Assembly: GCF_036322625.1 (NCBI RefSeq)
Contig: NZ_AP027266.1
Location: forward strand, 2,111,001-2,175,000
Reading direction: 5' to 3'
DNA length: 64,000 bases
Origin: Roseicyclus marinus
GTDB taxonomy: Bacteria > Pseudomonadota > Alphaproteobacteria > Rhodobacterales > Rhodobacteraceae
The notes beneath the pieces are model-generated. The model had not been told where the DNA came from. It did not search any database and was given only the letters and a program-made list of their open reading frames with translations. Both the position numbers and the translations under genes were made by a program. Below are positions 8,051 to 17,033 of this stretch, piece by piece (within the stretch, counting starts at the first letter, position 1; each line of letters begins with the position of its first letter).

Positions 8051-8229
8051 GGTCCTTGTCCCTGTCTGGCGACGGAAGGCCCGAAAGCCCCCCTTGGCTG
8101 GCACGATCCTGCCCGATACTGCCCGGCACGGGCACGGCATGGATGGAAATCGCGCCAAGCGTGACACAGCTTTGGGCGATATTTCAATCACTTTCGCGGC
8201 CCGTGCCGCCCCTGCCCCGGCCCGTTTGC

Positions 8230-8258
8230 TTGACAGCGGTGGACGCGCGCGCCAACGC
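8230..8258 (+). promoter_or_regulatory. Possible trkH promoter
   Basis: TTGACA lies at 8230-8235 and a weak CAACGC box 17 bases later. The transcript would have a very short leader before the ATG at 8267. The -35 box is perfect and the -10 box poor. Confidence 0.3.
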
Positions 8259-8266
8259 TCCGCCCC

Positions 8267-9715
8267 ATGCTCGACCCGCGCCCCGTCGGATATGTGCTTG
8301 GCCTCCTGACCATCGTGATGGGGGTGGCGATGCTGTTCCCGATGGCGCTCGACCTCGCCGACGGCAACCGCAACTGGCAGGCTTTCGCGGTCTCGGCCGC
8401 CGTGGCCATCGCGCTCGGGGGCAGCGTGGCGCTGGCTTCGGCCAATTTCGACCTGCGCCAGATGAGCGTGCGCGAAGCCTTCCTGCTCACCACGGCGACA
8501 TGGGTCGTCCTGCCCATGGTGGGCGCGATCCCCCTGATGCTCGGCGAACCCGATGTCTCGATCACCGACGCCTATTTCGAGGCGGTCTCGGGCATGACCA
8601 CGACCGGGGCCACCGTCTTTCCCGGTCTCGACGCCCTGCCGCGCGGGGTGAACCTGTGGCGTGGCATCCTGCAATGGCTGGGCGGCCTCGGGATCGTCAT
8701 CGTGGCGCTTCTGTTCCTGCCCGTGATGCGGGTGGGGGGGATGCAGTTCTTCCGCTCCGAAGGCTTCGACACTTTGGGCAAGGTCCTGCCTCGCACCATC
8801 GACATCTCGCGCGGGCTGATCCAGGCCTATGTCGTCCTCACCCTGGCCTGCGCCGCGACCTATGGCGCGCTCGGCATGAACTGGTACGAGGCGACGGTCC
8901 ATGCGCTCACCACGCTCTCGACGGGCGGCTTTTCGACCACGGATCGCAGTTTCGCGGCCTTCTCGGGGCTTGCGGAATATGCCGCCGTGATCTTCATGAT
9001 CCTCGCCTCCGTGCCCTTCATCCGCTTCATCCAGTTCGCCAATGGCAACCGGCTGGCACTGTTGCACGATGTGCAGGTGCGCGCCTTCCTGCGCTGGATG
9101 GCCTATGCCATCCTCGTCCTGACGCTCTGGCAGGTCTTCGCGCTGGATTACCCGCTGGAACCCGCCTTCCGCGAAAGCGCCTTCAACCTCGTGACGCTCT
9201 GGACCGGGACGGGCTATGCCAGCGTCGATGTGACGGCCTGGGGCAGTTTCGCCTTTGCCATCCTCTTCGTGGCGGGGCTGATCGGGGGCTGCACCGCCTC
9301 CACGGGATGTTCGGTCAAGATCTTCCGCTATCTCGTGCTGAAGGAGGCGCTGATCAGCCAGCTGCGCCTTCTGGTCAGCCCGCGCACGGTGACGACGCCG
9401 CGCCTCGACGGGCGCCAGATCGATCGGGACGTCATCGATTCCGTGATGACCTTCACCGTCCTCTTCTTCCTGACGCTCGGGGTCGTGGCCGTGGCCCTGT
9501 CGCTCACGGGTATGGCGACCCAGACCGCGATCACCGCCGCCTGGACATCGGTCGCCAATATCGGCCCCGCCTTCGGCCCCGAGGTGGGCCCCACCGGCGC
9601 GATGGACGCCTTCCCGACCTCGGCCAAATGGATCATGATCTTTGCCATGCTGATCGGGCGGCTGGAATTGCTGGCCGTCTTCGTGCTCTTCACCGCCGCC
9701 TTCTGGCGCGGCTGA
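8267..9715 (+). CDS. trkH: Trk/Ktr-type potassium uptake membrane subunit
   Basis: A 482-residue polytopic protein of the TrkH/KtrB superfamily, which imports potassium through four membrane-pore-membrane repeats. The selectivity-filter segments are visible: GMTTTGAT near residue 110, LSTGGFSTT near 223, WTGTGYASV near 318 and ANIGPAFGP near 428. Length matches E. coli TrkH (483). Hydrophobic helices run from the first residues to the very end (AVFVLFTAAFW). It normally works with a cytoplasmic NAD-binding TrkA, which is not in this window. No clear Shine-Dalgarno site is seen, so the message may be nearly leaderless. It converges with the flavoprotein gene. Confidence 0.92.
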   Translation: MLDPRPVGYVLGLLTIVMGVAMLFPMALDLADGNRNWQAFAVSAAVAIALGGSVALASANFDLRQMSVREAFLLTTATWVVLPMVGAIPLMLGEPDVSITDAYFEAVSGMTTTGATVFPGLDALPRGVNLWRGILQWLGGLGIVIVALLFLPVMRVGGMQFFRSEGFDTLGKVLPRTIDISRGLIQAYVVLTLACAATYGALGMNWYEATVHALTTLSTGGFSTTDRSFAAFSGLAEYAAVIFMILASVPFIRFIQFANGNRLALLHDVQVRAFLRWMAYAILVLTLWQVFALDYPLEPAFRESAFNLVTLWTGTGYASVDVTAWGSFAFAILFVAGLIGGCTASTGCSVKIFRYLVLKEALISQLRLLVSPRTVTTPRLDGRQIDRDVIDSVMTFTVLFFLTLGVVAVALSLTGMATQTAITAAWTSVANIGPAFGPEVGPTGAMDAFPTSAKWIMIFAMLIGRLELLAVFVLFTAAFWRG

Positions 9716-9723
9716 CCCCCCGT

Positions 9724-10920
9724 TCAGGCGGCAGCGATCGCCCGGCCCGCCGCCACGCCCGAGGCCCAGGCCCATTGGAAATTGTAGCCCCCGAGCCAGC
9801 CCGTCACATCGAGCGCCTCCCCGATCACGTATAGGCCGGGCACAAGACGCGACCCCATCGTGGCCGAGCTGATCTTGTCCGTCGCCACGCCGCCCAGCGT
9901 CACCTCGGCCGTGCGGTAACCCTCCGACGAGGTCGGGGCGAGCATCCAGTTTTCCAACCTGTCGGCCAGCTGGCGCAGGGCGGCATCGGATTGATCGGCA
10001 AGGTTGCCCGACAGGCCCCAATCCTCGGACAGGTGACGCGCCAGCGCCTTGGGCAGGATTTCGGCAAGGATCGTGCCCAGCGCCCGCCCCCCGGCCTCGG
10101 CCCGGCGCGCGCGCAGATGGTCATAGAGGTCGAGATCGGGGCACAGCCGCAGCGCGATCCGGTCGCCCTCGCGCCAATAGCTCGACACCTGAAGGATCGC
10201 CGGTCCCGACAATCCGCGATGGGTGAACAGCACCGCCTCCTCGAACCCCGCGCCGTTGCAACGGACGCGCGCCGCGACCGAACTGCCCGCAAGCCCCGCG
10301 AAAACCGCCTTTTGCGCCGCGTCAAAGGTGAGCGGCACAAGCGCGGGCCGCGTTTCGGTGATCTTGTGGCCGAAATCTTCGGCGATCCGGTAGGCAAGGC
10401 CCGTCGCCCCCATCTTGGGGATCGACTTGCCCCCCGTGGCGAGCACCAGGTGATCGGCCACGACCGGGCATTCCCGCCCCTCCCGCGTCAGGGCGACGTG
10501 GAAGCGCCCGTCGCGATGCGCGATCTCCCCGATCTCGGTCCGCAGCCACAGATCTGCCCCCGCCCGGTCCATCTCGGCGCGGAGCATGGCGATGATATCC
10601 TTGGCGGAGCGGTCGCAAAACAGCTGGCCCAGCGTCTTTTCATGCCAGGGAATGGCGTGCCGCCCGACAAGATCGAGAAAATCCCAGGGGCTGTAGCGGC
10701 TGAGCGCGGATTTGCAGAAATGGGGGTTTCCCGACAGGAAATTGGCGGGTTCGGTGTTGAGATTGGTGAAATTGCAGCGCCCGCCGCCCGAGATGCGGAT
10801 CTTTTCGCCCGGCGCGCCCGCATGATCGACGACCAGCGTGCCCGGCCCTGCATGGGCGGCACACATCATCCCCGCGGCACCTGCGCCGAGGATCAGGGTT
10901 CTGATGCGGGTGTCGGGCAT
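9724..10920 (-). CDS. HI0933/BaiN-family flavoprotein (NAD(P)/FAD-dependent oxidoreductase)
   Basis: A 398-residue flavoprotein of the HI0933 family (YhiN/BaiN type). An FAD-binding Rossmann motif GAGAAGMMCA lies at residues 12-21. The family hallmark KIRISGGGRCNFTN follows near residue 40, and the C-terminal block LDVTGWLGGYNFQWAWASG is the second FAD contact. VLATGGKSIPKMGATG is the conserved ATG region. BaiN from gut clostridia acts on bile-acid intermediates, but most homologues have no known substrate, so no reaction is assigned. Monocistronic, convergent with trkH. Confidence 0.9.
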   Translation of the reverse strand: MPDTRIRTLILGAGAAGMMCAAHAGPGTLVVDHAGAPGEKIRISGGGRCNFTNLNTEPANFLSGNPHFCKSALSRYSPWDFLDLVGRHAIPWHEKTLGQLFCDRSAKDIIAMLRAEMDRAGADLWLRTEIGEIAHRDGRFHVALTREGRECPVVADHLVLATGGKSIPKMGATGLAYRIAEDFGHKITETRPALVPLTFDAAQKAVFAGLAGSSVAARVRCNGAGFEEAVLFTHRGLSGPAILQVSSYWREGDRIALRLCPDLDLYDHLRARRAEAGGRALGTILAEILPKALARHLSEDWGLSGNLADQSDAALRQLADRLENWMLAPTSSEGYRTAEVTLGGVATDKISSATMGSRLVPGLYVIGEALDVTGWLGGYNFQWAWASGVAAGRAIAAA

Positions 10921-11040
10921 GGGGCGATCATCTTTTGCGCCGGCCTTGCCGTCGCCCGGGCGCGCGCCGCTTGCGCGGCGCGGGCCCCGTGGCGGCGGTG
11001 GGACCTATCGGGAAAGGGGCGGAAGCTGGCCCCTGCGGGA

Positions 11041-11074
11041 GCCTCCGGCGGGAGTTTTCTTGCCAAGATGAAAA
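11041..11074 (+). repeat. Dispersed intergenic motif, weaker copy 2
   Basis: GCCTCCGGCGGGAG is followed by TTTTCTTGCCAAGATGAA. It shares the layout of C/G-rich arm, T-rich core, then AAGATGAA with the copies near 3262, 55181 and 63657. Confidence 0.4.
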
Positions 11075-11086
11075 GCCCGGGCGCGC

Positions 11087-11716
11087 TCAATCGGCGAAGT
11101 TCCGGCTGTCCTTGATCTGGTCCCAGGCCCAGACGACTTCCTGCAGGCGTTCCTCGTCGGAGCGGTCGCCGCCATTCATGTCGGGGTGCAGGATCTTGAT
11201 CAGCGCCTTGTAGCTCTTGCGGATCTCGGTCTTGGTCCAGCTGTCCTTGGCCTCGAGGATCTCGATCGCCTTGCGCTCGGTGGGCGGCAGCTTGCGCCCC
11301 GCCCCGTTGCTGCGCCCGGGGTTGCGCGTGGCATTGCCGCCCAGCACCTGGTGGGCGTCATCGACGCCGAGCCGCGCCCAGGCGCGTTCCTCGACCGATT
11401 TCTTGAAGGGCTTGGTGGGACGGTCCCAGACCCGGTCGCGGTCGAGCTGGGCTTCCATCTCGGCCTCGGTCGTGCCTTCGAAGAAGTTCCACTTGAGATT
11501 GTACTCGCGCACATGCTCGCGGCAGAACCACTTGTATTCCTCCAGATTGTCCGGGCTCTTGGGCGCGCGGTACTGGCCGACCTCCTCGCATCCCTCGGCC
11601 TCGCAGACGCGCTGCGAGGTTTCGAAGGCCCCCGACATGCCGCGCCGACCCGAGCGGCGCTTCTTCTTGTCGGTGGACACGCGGAGGTCGAAATTGAACG
11701 GGTCCTTGTCAGGCAT
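11087..11716 (-). CDS. J-domain (DnaJ-like) protein
   Basis: A 209-residue protein with a C-terminal J domain and none of the G/F, zinc-finger or CTD parts of DnaJ itself. The HPD motif is at residues 177-179, inside SYKALIKILHPDMNGGDRS. The first 60 residues are basic (KKKRRSGRRG) and two Cys pairs (RVCEAEGC near residue 38 and WFCREHV near 64) could bind metal. J domains stimulate the ATPase of DnaK-type Hsp70 proteins; the client here is unknown. The start at 11716 has AAAGGGGAGCGCG before it; an upstream in-frame Met would run into the divergent bolA promoter. Confidence 0.88.
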   Translation of the reverse strand: MPDKDPFNFDLRVSTDKKKRRSGRRGMSGAFETSQRVCEAEGCEEVGQYRAPKSPDNLEEYKWFCREHVREYNLKWNFFEGTTEAEMEAQLDRDRVWDRPTKPFKKSVEERAWARLGVDDAHQVLGGNATRNPGRSNGAGRKLPPTERKAIEILEAKDSWTKTEIRKSYKALIKILHPDMNGGDRSDEERLQEVVWAWDQIKDSRNFAD

Positions 11717-11801
11717 CGCGCTCCCCTTTTCGACTCGGAAGCGGGAGTTTAGGGTTTTGGACGGCAAGGTGAAGGGCCCCGGGCGGGAAAAGGTGAAAAA
11801 C

Positions 11802-12059
11802 ATGACACGAACCCAACGGATCGAAGCCCGGCTTCGCGACGCCTTCCAGCCGCGGCTCCTGGAGGTGGTGGATGAAAGCGAGCGCCACCGCGGCCATGCG
11901 GGCTACCAGGACGGGGGCGAAAGCCATTTCCACGTGACGATCGCGGCCGATGCCTTTGCCGGGTTGAACCGCATCGCGCGCCACCGGGCAATCCATGCAG
12001 CACTTGGCAAGGAGCTGGTCGCGGAAATCCACGCGCTGGGGCTGAGCGTCAGCGATTAG
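11802..12059 (+). CDS. BolA family protein
   Basis: An 85-residue BolA-fold protein. It carries the family core GESHFHVTIAADAFAG and the downstream RHRAIHAALGKEL, with the conserved His of the helix-turn-helix-like region. BolA proteins partner monothiol glutaredoxins (Grx4 type) to bind [2Fe-2S] clusters and influence iron handling and cell shape. It is divergent from a J-domain gene; this bolA/J-domain arrangement recurs in related bacteria, by my recollection. Its TAG stop is also the first bases of a palindromic repeat. Confidence 0.9.
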   Translation: MTRTQRIEARLRDAFQPRLLEVVDESERHRGHAGYQDGGESHFHVTIAADAFAGLNRIARHRAIHAALGKELVAEIHALGLSVSD

Positions 12060-12160
12060 AGCCTATCGCGCAAAGGTGGGAACCGGGTTTGCGCGCCCCG
12101 GACATGCGACATCAAAAGGTTGGAGCGCGCTGCGGTCCCGTGCCGTCACGCGCCGCTCTC
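12057..12160. repeat. Dispersed palindromic element, copy B
   Basis: It opens TAGAGCCTATCGCGCAAA, continues GGTGGGAACCGG and TTTGCGCGC, then GGACATGCGACATCAAA, like copy A at 7302-7397. Its first TAG is the bolA stop codon, and its far end overlaps the stop of the converging DUF4177 gene. Confidence 0.75.
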
Positions 12161-12526
12161 CTTGCGCCCCTCCTCGGGCGCGGGGGCGAAGAGATTGGCA
12201 AGGCTCGCTTCCTCTGCGGGGGCGTCGTCCTCGCGCGCCACCTCGCGGCGCAAGGGCGGGGCCTCGACCCGAGCACGGGGCGTTTCCGCCCCCTCGGGCA
12301 GGGCGCGCCGGAACACCAGAAGCGTGCGATAGGTCGTCGTGCGCGACATCAGCCCCTTGCGCACCTCTTCGGGCAGGATATCGGCCCGCAGGTAATCCCA
12401 ACCCTTCGCGCCCATGGCGTTCATCACATCCTCGAGCGTCGCCGCGAAATTCGCGGCCCCTTTCAGGCCCTTGTGCCGGCTGGCTTTCTGGGGGGCGGGA
12501 ACGAGCTTGTATTCGTAGCGGGGCAT
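12146..12526 (-). CDS. DUF4177 domain protein
   Basis: A 126-residue protein. Residues 1-76 match the DUF4177 pattern: a start MPRYEYKLVPAP, then a helix LEDVMNAMGAKGWDYLRADILP and a terminal strand TTYRTLLVFRR. The last 50 residues are a charged, proline- and acid-rich tail unlike the domain. Function is unknown for the family. The C-terminus and stop lie within the end of a palindromic repeat, so the tail may have been shaped by that insertion. Confidence 0.85.
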   Translation of the reverse strand: MPRYEYKLVPAPQKASRHKGLKGAANFAATLEDVMNAMGAKGWDYLRADILPEEVRKGLMSRTTTYRTLLVFRRALPEGAETPRARVEAPPLRREVAREDDAPAEEASLANLFAPAPEEGRKESGA

Positions 12527-12608
12527 CGTCGGTCCTTGCTGATCTGTCCCGATCTAACCGCGCGACAGCACGACGGGCAAGTCCGCATCGGGCAAGACGG
12601 ACAGCGGC

Positions 12609-13466
12609 TCAGCGCGCGGCGATCTGGCGGGCCTCCGGCGGACCGGGGCGCGGGCGCGGTGGCTGGGCCATGCGACCGGGGGCAGACGGGGCATTGTCGG
12701 GCCGCATCACGGGACGGAGAGGCAGGCGGCAATAGTCCTGCCCCCGGACCCAGTTGCGCATGTCCTCCCGCTTGCGGCGGGAATGGAACGGGCCCCAATC
12801 GGCGGCGACCCCGCGCATCCCCTCGGCGATCACGCCGTCGCGCGGCACGGTGATCGCCATGATGCGGATGCCGCAGCGCAGATTGGCGGGCCCGTCGAGC
12901 AGCGCCTCGCCGGTGCCGACCTGGCAATTGCGCCATTGCGCGGTGCCCGGCGCGATCTGCACCAGCCCGAACCAGCGCCCATCGCCGCCCACGGCACGCG
13001 GATCATGGGTGCTTTCATGCCAGGCCAGCGTCGATACCAGCCCCGCCCAAAAGGCCGCGCGCTGTTCGGGATCGCCCCCCGGATAGGCCGGGCACCACTC
13101 CGCGATGTCGCGCGGCACCACGTCGAGCAGGGGCGCCCCCGGCCCGCGCAGCGCGGACATGACGGCGGCGCTCCAGCGAGGCCCGCGCGGATGCGCGTCC
13201 CAGCGCAGGCGCGGAATGTCCCAGCTGTCGCGCATCCTTGGCCTGAGGCTGCGGTCGGGGGCCAGCGCGATCCGGCCCAGCGGCCTGTCGCCGGGGCGCG
13301 GGCGCGGGACAATGCGGGGCGGATCGGGAAAGGCGGCCTGCATCTGCGCCACCGTGACGGAGCCCGACGCCTCCGACGCGGGCAGAGGTTCTGCTCCTGC
13401 CGGCAGCACGAGCCTGACGCCGGACAAGGCAAGACCAACAACGAACAGGACGCAAAACCGCGTCAC
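12609..13466 (-). CDS. Lytic-transglycosylase-like (SLT) periplasmic protein
   Basis: A 285-residue secreted protein. The GTG start at 13466 is chosen because AGGAG stands just before it and a signal peptide follows (FCVLFVVGLALSGV...AGAEP). The SLT-type domain covers about residues 115-250: AFWAGLVSTLAWHESTHDP with catalytic-type Glu151, then GRWFGLVQIAPGTAQ, the usual G-L-x-Q motif. The tail is proline-rich. Such enzymes cut peptidoglycan to leave 1,6-anhydromuramic ends. A paralogue with the same domain lies directly upstream on the same strand, so this is a tandem duplicate. Confidence 0.82.
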   Translation of the reverse strand: MTRFCVLFVVGLALSGVRLVLPAGAEPLPASEASGSVTVAQMQAAFPDPPRIVPRPRPGDRPLGRIALAPDRSLRPRMRDSWDIPRLRWDAHPRGPRWSAAVMSALRGPGAPLLDVVPRDIAEWCPAYPGGDPEQRAAFWAGLVSTLAWHESTHDPRAVGGDGRWFGLVQIAPGTAQWRNCQVGTGEALLDGPANLRCGIRIMAITVPRDGVIAEGMRGVAADWGPFHSRRKREDMRNWVRGQDYCRLPLRPVMRPDNAPSAPGRMAQPPRPRPGPPEARQIAAR

Positions 13467-13560
13467 GCGTCTCCTCCCCAGGCAGCGCACCCGGTCGAGA
13501 TTGCCTGCCCGAACCCTGTCTTGCAAGGAAAACGCGCGCAGGGCCCCGCGATCGCGCGTC

Positions 13561-14151
13561 TCAGGACTGGCAATAGGCCTGGCTGCTGACCCAGTTGCGG
13601 ATCTCTTCGCGCTTGCTGGCCTGGCTGGGATGGAGCGGCCCCCAATCGGCCGCAACCCCCCGCGTCCCTTCCGAGATCACGCCATCGCGCGGCACGGTCG
13701 TGGCCCAGATCCTCAGCGCGCAGCTGACATTGGCCCCGCCATCGAGCAATGCATCCCCGCTCGTGGCCGCGCAGCCGTAATGCCGTGCGGTGGCGGGGCT
13801 GATCTGCACCAGCCCGAACCAGCGCCCGCCCCCGCCCACGGCCCGTTCGTTCCACGTGCTTTCATGGCGTGCCAGCGCCGACAAAAGCCCGAGCCAAAAG
13901 GCGGCGCGCTCTTCCTCGGTCGCATCCGGGTAACCGGGGCACCACGCGTCGATATCGGCGGGCACCAAATCGGGCAGGACGGCGGCATGGGTGTCGAGCG
14001 CCGCAAAACCCCGCGCCTCCCATTCCTGCGATTGGGGCACATGGTCCCAGGCCATCGCCGTGGTCTCGAGCGTGCGATCGGCCGAAATCGCCCCGCAAGA
14101 CGACATGAACAGGCCAAGGGCTGCAAGGGATGCGAAACGGAATGGGGTCAT
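13561..14151 (-). CDS. Lytic-transglycosylase-like (SLT) lipoprotein, tandem paralogue
   Basis: A 196-residue predicted lipoprotein: signal MTPFRFASLAALGLFMSSC with a lipobox ending at Cys19. The domain repeats the neighbour's layout: WCPGYPDATEEERAAFW, then LARHESTWNERAVGGGGRW with Glu97, FGLVQISPATA, and TTVPRDGVISEGTRGVAADWGP. The two proteins share the string VAADWGP and the C-terminal pattern R-N-W-V-x-x-Q-x-Y-C, with two conserved Cys that could form a disulfide. The gene is shorter than its copy, lacking the long N-terminal spacer and the proline tail. It is 94 bases upstream of the first copy and probably cotranscribed. Confidence 0.82.
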   Translation of the reverse strand: MTPFRFASLAALGLFMSSCGAISADRTLETTAMAWDHVPQSQEWEARGFAALDTHAAVLPDLVPADIDAWCPGYPDATEEERAAFWLGLLSALARHESTWNERAVGGGGRWFGLVQISPATARHYGCAATSGDALLDGGANVSCALRIWATTVPRDGVISEGTRGVAADWGPLHPSQASKREEIRNWVSSQAYCQS

Positions 14152-14333
14152 GCGACAGGGGACCTGGACTGTTACGGACGCCATCCTGTGGGCGCGCACA
14201 GCGCCCCCTGGCAAGCGCGCAGGCCGCGGGGCAGTCTTTTCGGCGGTCAACCGCCGATCCGGCCATGGCGGCGGGCCTTGCCCCGCTGCGCGCGCTGACC
14301 TAAACGCATCCCGCACGGCTGACGGAGGCACGG

Positions 14334-15875
14334 ATGCTCGACCTGACCTATCAGACCCCGAAACCCAAGGTGATCGCGGGCGCGAAACACGATTGGGAAC
14401 TGGTGATCGGCATGGAGGTTCATGCCCAGGTTTCCTCGCAATCCAAGCTCTTCTCGGGGGCCTCGACCCGCTTTGGCGCGGAACCCAATTCCAACGTCGC
14501 CTTCGTCGATGCGGGCATGCCCGGCATGTTGCCCGTGATCAACGAATTCTGCGTGGCCCAGGCCGTGCGCACGGGTCTGGGGCTCAAGGCCGCGATCAAC
14601 CTGCGCTCGGCCTTCGACCGCAAGAATTACTTCTATCCCGACCTGCCGCAGGGCTACCAGATCAGCCAGCTCTACCACCCCATCGTGGGCGAGGGCGAAG
14701 TGCTCGTGGAACTGGGCGATGGCACCGCGCGGATCGTGCGGATCGAACGCATCCATCTCGAACAGGATGCGGGCAAATCGATCCATGACATGGACCCGGC
14801 GCTCTCCTTCGTCGATCTGAACCGGACCGGCGTGGCGTTGATGGAAATCGTCAGCCGCCCCGACATTCGCGGCCCCGAAGAGGCGGCGGCCTATGTCGCC
14901 AAGCTGCGCCAGATCATGCTCTACCTGGGCACCTGCGACGGCAACATGCAAAACGGCAACCTGCGCGCGGATGTGAACGTCTCCGTTTGTCTGCCCGGCG
15001 CTTATGAGCGTTACCAGGACAGCCAGGATTTCAGCCATCTCGGCACGCGCTGCGAGATCAAGAACATGAACTCGCTGCGCTTTATCCAAGCCGCCATCGA
15101 CTACGAGGCGCGCCGCCAGATCGCCATTCTGGAAGCGGGCGGAAAGATCGATCAGGAAACCCGCCTCTACGATCCCGACAAGGGCGAGACGCGCTCCATG
15201 CGCTCCAAGGAAGAGGCGCATGATTACCGCTACTTCCCCGATCCCGATCTGCTGCCGCTCGAGATCGAACAGGCCTGGGTCGATGACATCGCGGCCAACC
15301 TGCCCGAATTGCCCGACGCGAAAAAGGCGCGTTTCCTGGGCGATTACGGCTTGTCGGATTACGACGCGAGCGTTCTGACCGCCGATCTGGATGCCGCCCA
15401 TTACTTCGAAGCGGTGGTGGCCGATGTCGCGCCGGAGGGCGCGCAAACGCAAAACAGTGACGGCAAGATGGCCGCGAACTGGGTCATCAACGAGCTCTTT
15501 GGCCGTCTGAAAAAGGACGAGGCCGACATCACCGCAAGCCCCGTCAGCCCCGCGCAGCTGGGCGGCATCATCCGGCTGATCAAATCGGGCGACATCTCGG
15601 GCAAGATCGCCAAGGACCTCTTCGAGATCGTCTATACCGAAGGCGGCGATCCGGCCCAGATCGTCGAGGCGCGCGGGATGAAGCAGGTGACCGACACCGG
15701 CGCGATCGAAGCCGCCGTCGACCAGATCATCGCCGAGAACCCCGCGCAGGTCGAAAAGGCCAAGCAGAACCCCAAGCTCGCGGGCTGGTTCGTGGGCCAG
15801 GTGATGAAGGCGACAGGCGGCAAGGCGAACCCCGCCGCCGTCAACGAATTGGTAACGGCCAAGCTCGGTTTGTGA
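14334..15875 (+). CDS. gatB: Asp-tRNA(Asn)/Glu-tRNA(Gln) amidotransferase subunit B
   Basis: A 513-residue GatB. In the GatCAB complex it activates and positions mischarged Glu-tRNA(Gln) or Asp-tRNA(Asn) for amidation with ammonia made by Gat[13 protein letters not shown] is the catalytic cradle start; [32 protein letters not shown] and the C-terminal YqeY-like tail ([10 protein letters not shown] ... [22 protein letters not shown]) are all present. Length is slightly above the usual 475-505. ACGGAGG stands before the ATG. gatA and gatC are not in the window; the gene stands alone. Confidence 0.97.
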   Translation: MLDLTYQTPKPKVIAGAKHDWELVIGMEVHAQVSSQSKLFSGASTRFGAEPNSNVAFVDAGMPGMLPVINEFCVAQAVRTGLGLKAAINLRSAFDRKNYFYPDLPQGYQISQLYHPIVGEGEVLVELGDGTARIVRIERIHLEQDAGKSIHDMDPALSFVDLNRTGVALMEIVSRPDIRGPEEAAAYVAKLRQIMLYLGTCDGNMQNGNLRADVNVSVCLPGAYERYQDSQDFSHLGTRCEIKNMNSLRFIQAAIDYEARRQIAILEAGGKIDQETRLYDPDKGETRSMRSKEEAHDYRYFPDPDLLPLEIEQAWVDDIAANLPELPDAKKARFLGDYGLSDYDASVLTADLDAAHYFEAVVADVAPEGAQTQNSDGKMAANWVINELFGRLKKDEADITASPVSPAQLGGIIRLIKSGDISGKIAKDLFEIVYTEGGDPAQIVEARGMKQVTDTGAIEAAVDQIIAENPAQVEKAKQNPKLAGWFVGQVMKATGGKANPAAVNELVTAKLGL

Positions 15876-15919
15876 ACCTTTCGGCAAGAAACGGGCCGGT
15901 TTGCTAACCTTTCGGCAAG
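15875..15919 (+). repeat. Direct repeat AACCTTTCGGCAAG, two copies
   Basis: The 14-mer AACCTTTCGGCAAG occurs at 15875-15888 and again at 15906-15919, 31 bases apart, immediately after the gatB stop. The spacing is about three helical turns, as in paired protein-binding sites, but no regulator is known to me. Confidence 0.6.
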
Positions 15920-16011
15920 CTTTGAGCTGTCACGCATCTGTCGCGCCACCTTAACGCCGGTGTCGCGCAAACCGCCTAGAACACCCCCCAGATATGGTAG
16001 GGGGGATCGGC

Positions 16012-16905
16012 ATGGCGCTGGTGTCCGTGAACGCGACGGAAACGGGCTGGAGCTCTGCCACGCCACTGGCAGAGAGCCTGATCGCCCTGCCCCGCAACGC
16101 GCCCGTCGTGATCATGATCCACGGCTTCCGCTTCTCGCCATGGGTGGCGGGCGAAGACCCCCACCACCACATCTTGTCACTGACCCCCGCGCGCAGCTGC
16201 TGGAAGGCCGTCAGCTGGCCCCGACACCTCCGGCTGGACCGACCCGGCGCCGGTTTGGGCCTCGGCTTTGGCTGGCATGCGCGCGGAAACTTGCCCCAGG
16301 TCGCGCGGCGCGCTTTCGGCATCGGGCGCAGCCTTGCGGGCCTGATCACGGCGATCCGCGCGCTGCGCCCCGATCTGGCGGTCCATATCCTTGCCCATTC
16401 GCTCGGCGCCCGTGTCGCGCTGGCGGCATTGGCGCATGTGGGCCCGGGGGCGATCCGCCGTATCATCTTGATGTCAGGGGCAGAATACCGCAGCCATGCC
16501 CAGTGCGCGATGGCCGGCCCCGGTGCGCGCGGGGTCGAGATCGTGAATGTGACCACCCGCGAAAACGCGCTTTTCGATGCGCTTTTCCGCCTCGGCGTTG
16601 CGGCCCCATCGGTGCGCGACTGGCCGATTTCCTCGGGGCTATCGGGGCATCCGGGCTGGACCGATCTGCGGGTCGATTGCCCGCAGAGCTTGGCGGTCCT
16701 CGCCTCTGCGGGCTATCCTACCCGACCGCCCGCGACGCGCGTGTGCCATTGGTCGACCTACCTGCGCCCGGGATTATTCCCCCTTTACAGGGACTTGTGC
16801 GATCCCTCGCGGCGTGATCCGCTGCCTGCCCTGCGCGCAAGCCTGCCCCGTCCAGCCCCGCGGCAAAGCGGCAGAGCACCGGCCCCGCAGCTGTCCCCCT
16901 TGTGA
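16012..16905 (+). CDS. Alpha/beta hydrolase
   Basis: A 297-residue protein with an alpha/beta-hydrolase core. VVIMIHGFRFSPW is the oxyanion-hole strand-loop (HGF), and HILAHSLGARVAL holds the nucleophile elbow with Ser130 (A-H-S-L-G). A catalytic His is likely in the C-terminal half (RVCHWSTY). The start at 16012 has GGGGGGATCGGC before it; 15994 is an in-frame alternative. There is no signal peptide. Substrate is unknown; lipase, esterase and carboxylesterase roles are all possible. It stands between gatB and the XpaC-TelA operon, with about 130 bases to the latter. Confidence 0.82.
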   Translation: MALVSVNATETGWSSATPLAESLIALPRNAPVVIMIHGFRFSPWVAGEDPHHHILSLTPARSCWKAVSWPRHLRLDRPGAGLGLGFGWHARGNLPQVARRAFGIGRSLAGLITAIRALRPDLAVHILAHSLGARVALAALAHVGPGAIRRIILMSGAEYRSHAQCAMAGPGARGVEIVNVTTRENALFDALFRLGVAAPSVRDWPISSGLSGHPGWTDLRVDCPQSLAVLASAGYPTRPPATRVCHWSTYLRPGLFPLYRDLCDPSRRDPLPALRASLPRPAPRQSGRAPAPQLSPL

Positions 16906-17033
16906 CAACGGCGCGCAATGCCGATGTGATCCGAACGGCGGGAAACCACCACCTGCCCTTAGAACATCTGGTTTTTGTGGAAAAAGCTTCCTAACGTAAC
17001 GATCGAGGGCGACGACTAACCAATGGGGTCGAG

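Noticed and set aside
12146-12160. DUF4177 gene disrupted by the repeat
   Set aside because: The frame is intact and the domain complete. The repeat only reaches the last few codons.
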